A stretch of DNA of 64,000 nt from assembly GCF_036321145.2 (NCBI RefSeq), contig NC_086232.1, positions 17,772,130-17,836,129 of the forward strand, written 5' to 3'. The position numbers were made by a program, and so were the translations under genes. Of the stretch, positions 52,101 to 63,645 are shown piece after piece. Position 1 is the stretch's first letter; each line of letters begins with the position of its first letter. Source of the stretch: Pelmatolapia mariae. Its lineage: Eukaryota > Chordata > Actinopteri > Cichliformes > Cichlidae. The notes beneath the pieces were generated by a model. It was not told where the DNA came from. It searched no databases and was given only the letters and a program-made list of their open reading frames with translations.

Positions 52101-53407
52101 AGCCAGCCTGTCAATACTCCCATCATAGCAGAAAGCATTATGACATATTGTAATGCTGATGGTTTGTCCCACTTCTAGGCATCAAGCGCAATAGTAGTTC
52201 TGGCCAGGTTTACCCTGTACGATCCAAACAAATGCATTTTTATTTCATTTGCTCAAAGAAAGTGGTGCTGATGGTCTTCAGACTTCTTGATATGTTCCTG
52301 TCAAGCTTAAAGTTGCATTTATTTTTCTTTTTGCTGTTTTGTATGTTGTTCTTTTTGAACACAGTCTGTAAAAGCTGACCTCATCCAACGTTCCTCGTCA
52401 TCACCGACACACCAGTATTCATAGATAATAGTTCAGTGACTCAGTAATGCTTTTCACTGTCTTTTCAAAGCGAGATTTTGAAAACAGTGAATTGAGGAGT
52501 TTGTCACTGGTAATGTCTTTTCCTGTACCTGTAACAGCTGCTGAGCTTTATGAATTTACACATACTGCTTTATTTGTTCAGTGATTTCTTACTCATGTTG
52601 CTTTGAACCCAGCTCAGTCTGAGAAAGCTGTGCAGTTCTTGGATAAACTTTTCCTTGCATTGATGGTGTACGATATTTTCAAATTTCAAACAGCCTGACT
52701 TTAATTTTATTTACAAGTAAGAATAAACACACTGCACTTAAATGAATACAACTATTGTACGGTGATGTATATTTTGCACATTTTAGTATTGATCTGCGCT
52801 CAGCTTTGTGTATTGCTGCCTCTGTCACTCGAAGAGTGAGGTGGTGACAAAACTCTGACCGTCCTTCAGTTCCATATATATTTTCAGATATTTCAAAAGC
52901 AAGCAATACAACTTGTTTATTTTGACACATACCAGTAAATTCTTTGTAGGAACACACAACTGTCTTTTCTGTAGACTGAAGAGCGTTTTTTAAAGACTTC
53001 AGGTACATTAATGCGGTGTGGCTTTTGTGCTCAGTGGATTGGATTTTCTTTTCTTGTTCACATTGGCTTTGTTGGAAGTAAGAACACTAGTAGCACTCAA
53101 GGCTGTTCTGCCCATCCATCTGCATTTGAGCATCCACTGCTGTGTGATCTGAAGCCAAGTACAATCACTCCCACATTTTTCCTTGTCTGCTGCTGAGCAG
53201 CATCAGTGCATCTCAACGAGCGAATGTCTAATAACAGTTATTTTAATTCGGAGAAAACAAAGGAACATGTATAACACAGACATGTTCCCTCCTGATGAGC
53301 ATTTTGCCTGACTGACTGTCTGAAGACAGTAGAAAACAATCACTAAATGTTTATCAGTTTATCATCTCGGTTAATGCTCACATATATTTTTGTGTCTGTC
53401 TTTGCAG

Positions 53408-53476
53408 AATGTCAAACCCTTCTCCTCCTCAGACAGCCTAGCGAAGGTCCAGGAGGTAGCAAGCTGGCTTTTGGAA
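53408..53476 (+). other. fbxw7: fbxw7 exon, 5' leader part with small uORF
   Basis: The exon starts after TGTCTGTCTTTGCAG. The 69 nt before the ATG are open in the main frame (NVKPFSSSDSLAKVQEV...). In the +1 frame an ATG at 53409 opens a 10-codon uORF (MSNPSPPQTA, stop 53439-53441) that ends 35 nt before the main ATG. Confidence 0.7.
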
Positions 53477-53662
53477 ATGAACCAGGAACTGCTGTCGGGG
53501 GGCAGCAGCAGCAGCGGCGGGCGGAGTCGGGGGCCTGGGGGCCCGGCAGTGCGAGGTAACGCCTCCTCCACGGCTCGGGCACCCCAGCAGGCGGCAGAGG
53601 AGGGCGATGAGGATGAACACATGAACCGGGTGGTTGAGGAGGAAGAGCAGCTGCCGCAGAGG
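53477..53662 (+). CDS. fbxw7: fbxw7 alpha-type first coding exon (N-terminus)
   Basis: Encodes the first 62 residues of an F-box/WD40 substrate receptor of SCF ubiquitin ligases, which marks phosphodegron proteins such as cyclin E, Myc and Notch for degradation. Recognition rests on MNQELLS at the start and MNRVVEEEEQ near residues 49-58, both hallmarks of vertebrate FBXW7 alpha. The ATG has G at -3, and no in-frame ATG precedes it in this exon. The donor is CAGAGG|GTGAGG in phase 0. Between the two conserved motifs is a Gly/Ser/Ala-rich stretch; the KRRR cluster of mammalian alpha, described as a nuclear localisation signal, is absent. The alpha form is nuclear in mammals; that cannot be assumed here. 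Confidence 0.85.
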
Positions 53663-53916
53663 GTGAGGCAAACTGACATTTAAGAAATTTGTGATTTGAA
53701 AGTTGATTACAGAGAAAATGGCCAAGTTGGTGTCTGTGGAAATATGAACTTGCGTGAGAAGACTTAAGTTATGTAACCTAAACATCGAAGTTTGCGTTAG
53801 ATTCACAGTTTGGTGACCAGGCAAGAGTCTCTGTGCAAGATCACATGCAACAGATTGAGTTTCTCACGAGATCATTCCTCACTGATATTGTATTTTGTTT
53901 TTCTGGCTCTTCACAG
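53663..53916 (+). other. fbxw7: fbxw7 intron between the two coding exons
   Basis: 254 nt, GTGAGG donor and TGGCTCTTCACAG acceptor, phase 0. No repeat inside. Confidence 0.8.
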
Positions 53917-54432
53917 CCCGAGGCGTCGCAGGTTGATGGCGAGCGAGAACAACCATGGGCGCCGAGCGAGTCCGGAGCCAGCGACGGCCCTCGGGAGGAC
54001 GGGGAAGGGGAGGAAGACGAAGAGGGTCTGCCAAACGGCGTGAACGGAGGTGAGAAAGGAGCCCGATGGATGTGGGAGGCAGAGCAGCGACGACTGCGAG
54101 GGCAGCCGCTTGCTGCTGAAGAGGAGGAAGAGGAAGAGGAGGAGAACAACAACAGCAGCACCCACCAAGAGGAGGAGGAGGCAGAGGAGAGGACAGAGGG
54201 AGGGGAGGAGCAGGGGAGGGAAGAGGAGGAGCGGGAAGAGGGTGAGGAGGAGGAAGAGGAGGATGAGGATGAGGAAGAGATGGACCAAGACAGTGATGAC
54301 TTTGAACATTCAGCGGAGAGCGGGAGGGAGGAGGAAGAGGAGGAAGGCTCTCTCTCTCTCAGGAACAGTGTGTCTGCCCCCAATAATAACGAGGACTCGG
54401 GATGTACACGCCAAAGCTCTTCCAACAAAAAG
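53917..54432 (+). CDS. fbxw7: fbxw7 alpha-type second coding exon (acidic region)
   Basis: 172 codons in phase 0 at both ends (TTCACAG|CCCGAG and AACAAAAAG|GTAAGC), residues 63-234 of the protein. It is extremely acidic, with runs of Glu and the conserved EEEMDQDSDDFE block at about 181-192, as in vertebrate FBXW7 alpha. The whole alpha-specific region is therefore about 234 residues, against roughly 167 in human. The last part (SLSLRNSVSAPNNNEDSGC..., ending in NKK) does not show the LSSPFYTKTT segment that precedes the shared region in mammals. The F-box and WD40 exons must lie beyond the window. Continuation of the open frame past the donor to 54660 is intronic. Confidence 0.85.
54118..54350 (+). 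repeat. fbxw7: Polypurine GAG/GAA-rich coding tract
   Basis: Long purine-biased stretch of GAG and GAA codons inside the acidic exon. It gives long but meaningless serine- and leucine-rich frames on the opposite strand. It could act as an exonic splicing enhancer and may be length-variable. Confidence 0.8.
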
Positions 54433-54451
54433 GTAAGCAAAGCTATTTGTA

Positions 54452-54514
54452 TTGAACAGTTTACACTGGAACTACTTTCCAGTGACGAAAGTAGTTCCAG
54501 TGTAAACTGTTTAA
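54452..54514. other. Perfect intronic hairpin (25-bp arms, 7-nt loop)
   Basis: The arm 54455-54479 is the exact reverse complement of 54487-54511, with the loop CAGTGAC. The stem extends outward by one G:U and two A:T pairs to 54452-54514. It lies 20 nt after the splice donor of the acidic exon. The loop is short for a canonical microRNA precursor. Confidence 0.9.
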
Positions 54515-55049
54515 ATGTGTGCAGGATATTTTTCGGTGCTGTGAACATCACCATTAAGGATTTCACTGCAACTCCAGAAAAACTTCTTGTTTATATCATT
54601 TATACATCTCTGTGTGAAACTGTTGAATGTGTTGCACTTGCCTACGTGGTCCATATTTAAGATGGTAGCACCCTCTTGTGGAAAATGCTTGTTATTGCAG
54701 GAGCTGAACCATCTGCTTGGAAATAATTGGGTACTGGAACTGCATTATATATTTGGTAGGACAAGTAAACATTGTTAAAAAATTATAAAGATTAACCTGA
54801 ATGGCTGAGTAGATGAAAAGTATAAAAGCATTGTTTTAAGTAAGTGCTGAAATTGCATTTGTTAATGGCAGTTTTGACTCAAGACTGAGGAAATTCAGTA
54901 ATATTTCTATGAGTCGATTCAGAAGAGAATACAGCTGGGATTTGGGTTTAAATCTGTTCATGGTCTGATGTGTCTGGAAGACTTGAAGCCACATTTTCCC
55001 CGTACTCATAAGTATACCAGATAGCCCCACCTTTTGCTATAGCATAGAC

Positions 55050-55165
55050 CAGAGGTGTCAAACATAAGGTAAACACACAAACATAAGGAAGTTTCACCGG
55101 CCCAGCCCACATTAGGTCATAGGGAGCTGTATGTGGCCCATGACATAAACTTTGACATCCCCGAC
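55050..55165. mobile_element. Possible small MITE
   Basis: Imperfect terminal repeats AGAGGTGTCAAAC and, reverse-complemented from the right, GGGGATGTCAAAG, around a GGCCCAGCCCACATTAGGTCATAGGGAGCTG-like interior that recurs in fish genomes. No clear target duplication. Confidence 0.45.
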
Positions 55166-57649
55166 AGTAGAGTGGACCCTCCTTGCCACTCAGTGCTGGC
55201 TGGAGTAATGATAGAGAGACTTCTGTGGACAGTGCTAAGAGTTTTCCTTATAGTGACTGCTCACTCATATCAATTGCTGAACTTTTATGAAAATCCTGAC
55301 ATGTCAGTACCTGCAGGTGCAAATCAAAGGTTACTGCAAAGAATACGGCTTTGTGCCTCTCAAACACTGTCACCCTGTTGGAAGTTGTTTCTTCGAGGGT
55401 GGCAGAGCTCACCATATATTTGGAAGTGATGTGAATCTTCAGTGTTCAAATCAACTGAGCACTAGAGCGAGATCATGTGCCGACATGCTCGTCACAACAG
55501 CTCATAACGAATTTAGTTTCCGGCTACTCCGCACTTGCAAGTTTGAGTGACAAGTCCTGCCTTGAACTGCATGATTACAATCAACGTAAAGGTGGCTGCT
55601 AATGCTTGTGAAGCTTGTTGCGACTTGAGGAAACTGATGTGAAGACTCCTCCTGAAATATGTGGAGAAGAACTGTTTAAAAAGAGCAAAGTTGCTGATTC
55701 TTTCTGTTCTGACTTAGATAAAATGCTCATAATGGAGATGCGTATTTACTGCTTGATGCAGTTTGATACTTGCACTTTACTGAGACTTTTCATGGTATTT
55801 TTTTTTCTCCCCTGTGTCACACATGCATACTAATTTTGTCATGACAGGTTAATCCTGAGCATAAATATTAAAAGGAAGTACCATTTTCTTTCTCCACTTT
55901 AGCTCTACTCCAGGAATATTTTGTGCTGGCTTTTGCAGTAAAATAATAACCGCGTACTACACACGCCCACAGCCTGCTCCCGGAGACAGTATTTCATTCA
56001 TATGTGCAATATCCAGGCACTGTTTTAGGAGCTGGTAAAAGCACCTTCATGCCTCACTGATTGATGTCTGACATGATGTGTAATGATTGTAGCTGGAAGC
56101 GAGGCAGCGCTTGATGTTCTAAAACTAATTCAAAAGGCTCTGATACACTAGTACTTCAACAGTAACGCTGGTGTCTTGTTTCAGTGATGAGTGTTTCAGT
56201 GTGGCCTTCACAGCACCTATATTTAAAAGCCAGAAATTGAGCTGGTTGGGAAGTTTTCGAGAGGCTCAGCGTGACAATCATATTTTTGTTTAGCAATTTG
56301 GATGGAACGAGCAAAGTAGTAAATCTGTGGCTGACAACTTTTATTACCGAAGGCTTAGTAAGAGGTTGGATAAGTGTTTAGGTCTCCATCCAAACAATTG
56401 TTTAACAATCTCTGTACATGGCAGATACTAACAACATATTTTCACTTTGCACATATTTGTTGCGTATATTTAAATTTTGAGCATCTTAATCCAATATTTG
56501 TCTAGTTCTTAGTCCCGTTTTGGCAGACATCCTGAGACTTCATTGGCCACTTATTTTAGGCATTATCTAATTTAACTTTAACATCACTGGGTCATGAAAA
56601 TACATATCCCCCCCACCCCGGAAATTAAACTTCTACCACAAATCTCCCTTATGTTTGTTTTAACTTTGACTTATAATTTCCATTGGCTGTCCAACGTTTC
56701 ATACTATTTTGTCAGATTATTCCTTCCTTTTTTAATATACTCTTGGAGCAGTGTGGAGGACTTAAGAGGAAAACTCTCATCTCAGCGGCCTGCAGTGACT
56801 GAAGTTATGGATTTTTCAATAGCTCTGCAGTCTTTGCGGTTTTGCTCTCTAAAATCTCTTTGAGCCATACACTCAAGAAGTTTTAGTATAGGTGTTGAAG
56901 AGTATGTGGCATTGTTTCCTGTATGTCATACCAGAGAGTCGGTGTAGTGTGAGGTTTAGTGTCAGAGCCTTTGATGCTGATATTGTCCTTGCTTATATTA
57001 TCTTAAATATAGCCGTTAGTCTGAATTTGCTCCTCCTGTGCCTCTCACCATCTGACACAGCTGTCAGATATGTTTTTCAGGGTCTCAGTCAGTGTAGTGG
57101 GCCAGCTGGCTTTGATGTTGATGAACACATTTATTTCAGCTGTGGATGCTGTATGCTTGGAATTAGGAGGTGGTGCAGGAGGACTGCTTTGACATTTATC
57201 ATTAGTTCAAGTGAGAAAGTGAAGCTCAGAAGAAGAAGCTTGTGTAAGTCATTCATCACAGTCACACATGTATTGTTACTGAGCTGAATTTAGTTTTATT
57301 TGATACCCGAGGAGCAACCACCCCCCACCCTCAAAAAACCTTGAAAACTTAATTTCAGAACTCTGTGAATACAATATTAAAAAACTGATGTATGTGGTAA
57401 AATAACAAAGGTGGGTAGGAGGAAAAATATGTCAATGCAGAACACAAAGGAGCCGGGTTGTAAAAATAACCACATTAGCTTAGGTTTGAAAGCAGAGTGA
57501 TTGTGATACAGGGATAGAACTGGTTCCGGTGCTTTAAGACTATTCCTACCAGTCCATTCACCTTCATTTCGCACAGAGCACATTGTGAAAAAGCTACACG
57601 AAATTGTGAATTTTTCAGATGTGAACTTGTGTAATGTAAATGCTCATTG

Positions 57650-58390
57650 CCCGTGTTGCGATTCTGCAGAAAATTTCTTTTGCTTTTCTGGGCATGGGTC
57701 GCAGGGGCAGGCAACAGGCTAAGCAAGGATGCCCAGACCTCCTACCTCCTCCAGCTTATCCAGGGGAACACAGAGGCATTCCCAGAGATGTAATCTCTCC
57801 AGCATATCCTGGGTCTGCGGTGGGATATGCCCTAAACACCTCACCCAGGAGTCATTCTTGCTTTCTTTCATTGTGCAGTAGCAGCAGTACTACTCTATGC
57901 CCGGATGGCTGAGCTCCTCACCCTGTCTCTTAAGGGAGAAGGCAGCCACCCTTTAGAGCAGGGGTGGGGGAACTCCAGGCCTCAAGGGCTGGTGTCCTGC
58001 AGGTTTTAGATGCGTCTTTGATCCAACACAGCTGATTTAAATGGCTAAATAAGCTCCTTGAAGCTCCTAGCTCCTATGAACTAATCATTTAATTCAGGTG
58101 TGTTGACCCAGGGTGATATCTAAAACCTGCAGGACACTGGTCCTTGAGGCCTGGACTTCCCCACCCCTGCTTTAGAGAAAGCTCATTTCCTCCTCCACTT
58201 GTTTCGACCTCGTTCTTTTAGACACTGACAAAAGAAGTCGGGACCATAGGTGAGGATAGGGACGTAGATCGACCAGTAAATCTAGAGCTTCACTTTTATA
58301 CTTGGCTTTGTTTACGGCAGTAGACTGATGCAGCGTCACTACAGCCACGGCCCCAGCCCATCTGTCTCCTGCTCCCATCAATTGTGATGA
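57650..58390 (-). mobile_element. Rex3/RTE-like LINE relic, second copy, interrupted
   Basis: Follows the same order as 31170-31720: GGTCGCAGGGGCAG, CCCAGACCTCCTACC, CTCCAGCTTATCCAGGGGAACAC, TAATCTCTCCAGC, CACCTCACCCAGGAG, GGATGGCTGAGCTCCTCACCC and CCACGGCCCCAGCCCATCTG. It is more diverged than the first copy and lacks long frames. A foldback MITE splits it at 57959. Confidence 0.7.
57959..58169. mobile_element. Foldback hAT-type MITE, 211 bp (copy C), nested in LINE
   Basis: Ends CAGGGGTGGGGGAACTCCAGG and, reverse-complemented, CAGGGGTGGGGAAGTCCAGG. Internal CCTGCAGGTTTTAGATGCG and TATCTAAAACCTGCAGG arms. Exact 8-bp flanks CTTTAGAG at 57951-57958 and 58170-58177. Same family as 38188 and 50116. 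Confidence 0.9.
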
Positions 58391-58894
58391 TACTCAAACA
58401 TGAAGCGATGATTAACTAAACTACAATAGGAAGACTGAGATTCTGGAGAGTTAGCAGCATGAGAAGTTAGCAGCAGGTGGTTTCATGGTTTGATCCGGGA
58501 GTTGAAGCTGTGTCACAGCTGTTCTAGAGCATAATTCAGGATGTCAGAGGTGCAGTTTGAGCTCTTGTTGGCAGAGTTAGGACCACATCTGAGGAGGCAG
58601 AGTAACAATTTCAGAAAGCTGAAAAAAAATGGTACTTATCATTTATATAGTCAGTACTGCAGCGCGGTTTGATCTACGATGGCACTGTATTTATATTAGG
58701 TTACGTTTATATGCAGCTGAAAAATAGAGCTTAGTTTAGCAAAGAAGAAAAATAAATGCCTAAGAAATTGCACAGCCGCTATGTACAACTGCATTAAGAT
58801 TAGGTGAATAGAAACCACATTTAAAATTCAGACAGAATTTATGCGTCCGGTGTGTAAACGTCTAAACTTTGGTCCACTGTTTCCATACAGGAAG

Positions 58895-59045
58895 GAGGTC
58901 CATGTTTTCAATCCCTGGTCTTTTTGTGTAGAGATTGCACACGGAAAGGCTGGGGGGTTCCTGCAGTCCCACTTACATGCATACTAAGTTAACTGGTGAT
59001 TGGCATTAGTTGTAAACATGAGCACGATTTTGAGCCATGTGGGTA
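58895..59045 (+). mobile_element. Decayed SINE-like repeat
   Basis: Retains AGGAAGGAGGTCC, TTCAATCCCTGGTCTTT, TGTGTAGAGATTGCAC, CAGTCCCACTTACATGCAT and TAAGTTAACTGGTGATTGG in the order of the same repeat family as 49996-50460, heavily mutated. Confidence 0.5.
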
Positions 59046-61103
59046 AGCTGTAAACCTTTAAATATGATGAGGAGCTGAGAAAGAGGATGGATAGCAGTTG
59101 AGTAGTCAGTATGCCAGAAGACGAAAGGCATTGGATCTTGACTTGAACTTTTGATCTCTATGGGGTACTGCAGCTAATTTACACGTTACCCTAATAGTCA
59201 CCAAAGTTGGGATATAAAGACCAAATCTACCAGATGCTTTTTAGGTGCTCATTTCTCCATCTCTCTGCTGTAGAGCCGGCAAACACAAAGTGATACTATC
59301 TCTCAGCAACTGCCTCACTGCTTCACCCCTTTCTGAGTTAATCTCCAAAAATTTGAGAGCTGCAGGTGCACCTACGAGCAAAAATGTTTCCTTCCGTGTC
59401 AGTCTTCACACCCACGCTTTTTGAAGTTGATCACATCAAGTTACCATGGTGACTTTGTGCTGATACACTACTCAGCCCCCTCATTGCTGCTTGAGCTATA
59501 TTTGAATTTATTCTCTTATTTAAAGTGACCAGCAGCGCATCCGTGTCTATTTACTGAGTCATTCATTCTTAAAATAATTCAGGTTGGTTTTAAAGACTCC
59601 ATGAAGACAAATATTTCACTTAAAAACTATTTAAGACTATTTAGACTATTTAAGAACTACATGAGAATATATATTTGCAATCTGTGATGTTCGTTCATTT
59701 AAAGCTTAATTATTTTACCATGTTGGAGAACCAGAGTTAATGTGCTTGATTAGAGCTTGAGAACCTGATATTACATGACAGCATGGTTTGTTCCTGTAGT
59801 TCGGATAGAAAATGTGCAGTTCTGATGTGCATTTTGACTGCTTCAGGATACATGTGTGTCAACAGTGGAAGATCAGCACGTGTGTGGTTGGGTCATGTTG
59901 CTAAAGTTTGCAAACTTAAAAATCTATAATATATTTAGATGTATGAAAGTTCAAGCAGCTCTGTAAAATTCTAAACTTGAAAAATATTCAGCACTCTGCA
60001 TGTCCCGGCATGTCCTGTGTGCACAGATTGTGTTCCCGGGTCCCAGGTGCCGTAGGCTCAAGTCGCCCAAATGAGAACCTTCACCCTCTCCTCTTACTCG
60101 ACACTCCCATCTTGTGATCTCGTGCGAACGAGGTGAGACTTCGGGTCATGCTCATCAGTTAACCTTCTAAATACATTAAGAGGCTTATGAATCTATATCT
60201 GGGCTGTGCATTAAGATTCCTGAAGGTCTAAAGAGCAAAGATGGTCTGGATTCAACTGAAAACGTAACTCAGATTTACATTTTAAACACACTCCTTCCTG
60301 TTCAAAGGTATGTGAACTAAAAGGGCATGCAGAACACATGTTCATGTATTAAATAACTTAAATGAATATATGCTGTTGGGGTAACATGAGCCCGCTTGGC
60401 TGTAGCAGGTGTGTCTCAGTACAATGTCTCATATAAATTAGTCGATGGGAAGGCAGTTTATAAAAATAAATGTTTAAGGATATTTTAATTTGGCACTACA
60501 GGTTTATTACAATAGTTTTTACAGGTAGTTTATGTCAAGGCGCACATAAAAATGGTTTGTTTTACTGTTTTCTTTCTCTGCAGAATGATCTATTATATCT
60601 ACTACTGTAACTCTTGAATTTGAAACCCTTTGATGCAAATCAGCATCACAAAAACAAACATTAAATGTTTTACGGTATTTTAAGAGTACAATTCAAATGG
60701 GAAAGCGCATCACCAAAACCTGAAAGCAAAATCCAGTCTAATTGCATCTTAATTACACTTTTAAACAGTTTTTAAATAAGCAGGAACATAATATACTCAG
60801 TTTGTTCTCACTACAGTACACTGCTGCCTGTCCATCTTAGAATTAATTTTAATATATCACTCATGAATAAGGCATTATGTGATCTTACAGGATTAGATGT
60901 CTCATAATGACTCATCAGAGACCTTTGGTGGCAAGTGGATCTGCAGAGCCATAATAAGGCAAAACAGGAAGGTACGATAAGGGGAGAGGGTACTGACCTC
61001 CACTGTGATAGAATAAAGTATTGAATTATTTAGATTCAAAGAAGATGGAAATAAACTGTCAGTGCTGTTATGTGCAGGTCTGTTAAATAATTTTACCTTA
61101 ACT

Positions 61104-61137
61104 AAAAAAAAAAAGGGGGGGGGGGGGGGGGGGGGGG
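61104..61137. repeat. Poly-A/poly-G tract
   Basis: Eleven A followed by 23 G. Confidence 0.95.
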
Positions 61138-61649
61138 AGGTGGGTGAAGAAACTACTGTACGTTATCCCAACCACAGTCCAGCTGTCTGGGTAATAAGTT
61201 GGATAAAATCTGCATAAATTTACATCTGAGGATAAAGGTGGGTGGGGAACTTGTTTGAAAATCTGAGAAGCTATCAGAAGAAAAAAGAAGGAATAATATC
61301 TGAGCTACAATGGATGATACAGAGATTAATCAAAGTCGAGCAAACTCTTTCAGAAACCCCATAATTGGATTTTCTTTATCTTTGTGAGTAATTACAAAAG
61401 GACATGTTAGGAGCTGCTTCTGCTCATGACTTTGGTGGCATTGACTCCAGTCAGGTCGAAATATTTCTCACGGTATCCCCGTTTCCATAGGAACGTATTT
61501 AAATCTGTATTTATGAATAACACGATGACGAATGCTTACATTCATAATGTGCATTAAACTGCAGTCGGCTCTGTACACAAGTAAAGTTTTTATATTGTTT
61601 TAGATGGAATGACTAATAACTTCTTAGCAAACTTGGACACAATTTTTAA

Positions 61650-61650
<1 letters not shown>

Positions 61651-61701
<51 letters not shown>
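61651..61701. repeat. (CA)n dinucleotide microsatellite
   Basis: About 25 uninterrupted CA units. Confidence 0.97.
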
Positions 61702-61704
<3 letters not shown>

Positions 61705-63610
61705 TTCGCTGCCACCAATTAAATATATTTCCAAAGAGAAGGCAGCCTGCTTATTGTAGGTGGCATCTCCCACACACTGGCCTTATCACACAGGCAGGAA
61801 TGAGCCACAAAGGACCAGTGTTCTCAGCCTCCCACATGAAAGCAACTAGTTTGAGTCATTACCGATATATATTGATGACGGTTTTCTTTCACAGAGGCCC
61901 TCATTATAAACTAATACACCTCCACTGGCCTGCTGAATTGTTCTTTTTTTTTTGTGTGTGTGGCTACACAAATAACTCTATTTCAAAAATAGTTTAGGTT
62001 GGCTAATTAAGGTAGTTAACTCCCACAAAGAAATTTCAGTGACTGCTCTGATAATTAACCAATTCTCACATTGTGCCTTTCTGAACCATTCCTGGCATTC
62101 ATTACAGCCACCTTCAGCTGTTTCTTGTTTTGGGATTACTCTGCATATAACTTCCAGGTTTGTCATAATTCTCATTTTCTTCATGCAGGTCTTTTTGCGA
62201 GCTGGACTTCTGTTTTGTTTTTGTTTTTTTTGTAACCTGGGCTTTCTTGAACCCCTATTTGAACATACCCAAACCAACCACAGCAAGTCACTGTTTCAGC
62301 AACTTAAAACTCTCAGTTGCTTCCCATTAACTAACACTTGCATTCTTGCAGCTCAATAAGAGAATTTAACTTTCATTTTTATTCACCTCTCTCTTATTGA
62401 GGGGTGTTTATACTGTTTATCCCAAAGTCAAGGGTATTCCTGAAAAGTTCAAGTAACAAAACAAATATTAAGTAACCAGCTTAGCTTAAATATATATAAT
62501 GCTGTGTAGCTCAATAAAATAAAAAACAATGAAGATCTGAAATTAAAATCACTAGTAATGGAAATTTTTAATAAACAACAAAATAATCAAAAATCAAGAA
62601 AGGAAAAACAGAATATAAAATGGCTTACTCAGTGCAGTAAAAACAGCATAGCAAATATCAGATGATGTATAGTATAGTGTACTGATGTACTAGTGTACTG
62701 CAGGGTTGAAACAAGCACCTACAAAACCCAGTTCTTAGTTGAAGATCATGTAAGCAGTGCGTCGTATCACAAAAGATTTTAGATGTAGCTTTTGCAGTGC
62801 AGCGTAGTTGTCCCAGACCTTGACACCAGAGGGAGGCAGTGGTGTGAGGGGTCATGTTCATACATAATCCATGACCCACAGGTGGTGGTTGGCTTTCTGC
62901 AGCTCAGCTCGGATTGCCGATGCGGAGGAGCAGAAAGAGTGATGTAGGTTTTTTTTTTTTGTCCCCCCCCCCTCCTAAAACCACAATTTTCCCTCCAGAA
63001 ACTCTCACTTTAATCATATATACACCATGCAGGTGTTTAAAGATAATAGCAGAGTGCTGCCTTTATCCACTTCATTATATATTATAGTTTTGGAACACCT
63101 TGATATTATTATCGTTTAACTAATTTAAGGCTGATGGGTTTTCTGTCATTATCGCACAGTATAAATATATTTCATCTATATTTCATCTGAGTCTGTAGAG
63201 ATTTACTTTTCACAATCACCTCAAGTTCTCCAAAACTGCTGTGATGGGATATGAAGGTAGTTTGGCAGCATTTAAGCAGAATTTATGCTCGGCCCAAACC
63301 ACTTTAATAGCCGGACCAATGAGTACTACTCATGAATCTGAAGGGGTGCCTCGGACCATGTCATTGCTCGGCTCCTTTTCCAGGAGCAGTTGAAAATAAA
63401 GAAAATAATGACCTGGCACTCCTACTCTTTGCCCCTCACACACAACCCGCGTTTTTATCCCGTCACATCAGTCACTTTGAAAAGCTGGGAGTGACCCGTG
63501 TAATGATGTTGAGTTACTCGAAGCCAAACATTCTTGGCCTCTGGCCTCCAGCAGTCTTTTCAGGGATTGCAACCCCTCTGACCCATTAGTAACACTGAGG
63601 CAAAGTAATT

Positions 63611-63645
63611 AAAAAAAAAAAAAAAAAAAAGACAGAGAGAGAGAG
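63611..63645. repeat. Poly-A and (GA)n tract
   Basis: About 20 A followed by a short GAGA stretch, after GTAATT. No retroelement body was recognised beside it. Confidence 0.85.

Larger units (their letters stand above)
6485..53407 (+). other. fbxw7: fbxw7 first intron (about 47 kb), repeat-rich
   Basis: Interval from the exon 1 donor to the polypyrimidine tract and TTTGCAG acceptor at 53407. No other host protein-coding gene could be recognised on either strand. Stretches not listed separately below (6.6-9.3, 11.7-14.7, 15.6-21.1, 24.3-30.3, 32.0-38.1, 40.7-42.9, 45.4-46.6, 47.5-49.9 and 52.2-53.4 kb) show only short random-looking frames and minor low-complexity runs. Large first introns are usual for FBXW7 in vertebrates, where they hold alternative promoters and enhancers. 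Confidence 0.6.

Noticed and set aside
53841..54566. Minus-strand 241-codon serine-rich frame
   Set aside because: It is the complement of the GAG-rich fbxw7 exon plus the intronic hairpin. No start context, splice or domain evidence.
54433..54660. Reading the acidic exon through to 54660 as protein
   Set aside because: AAAAAG|GTAAGC is a strong donor, exon phase fits, and the following residues match nothing in FBXW7.
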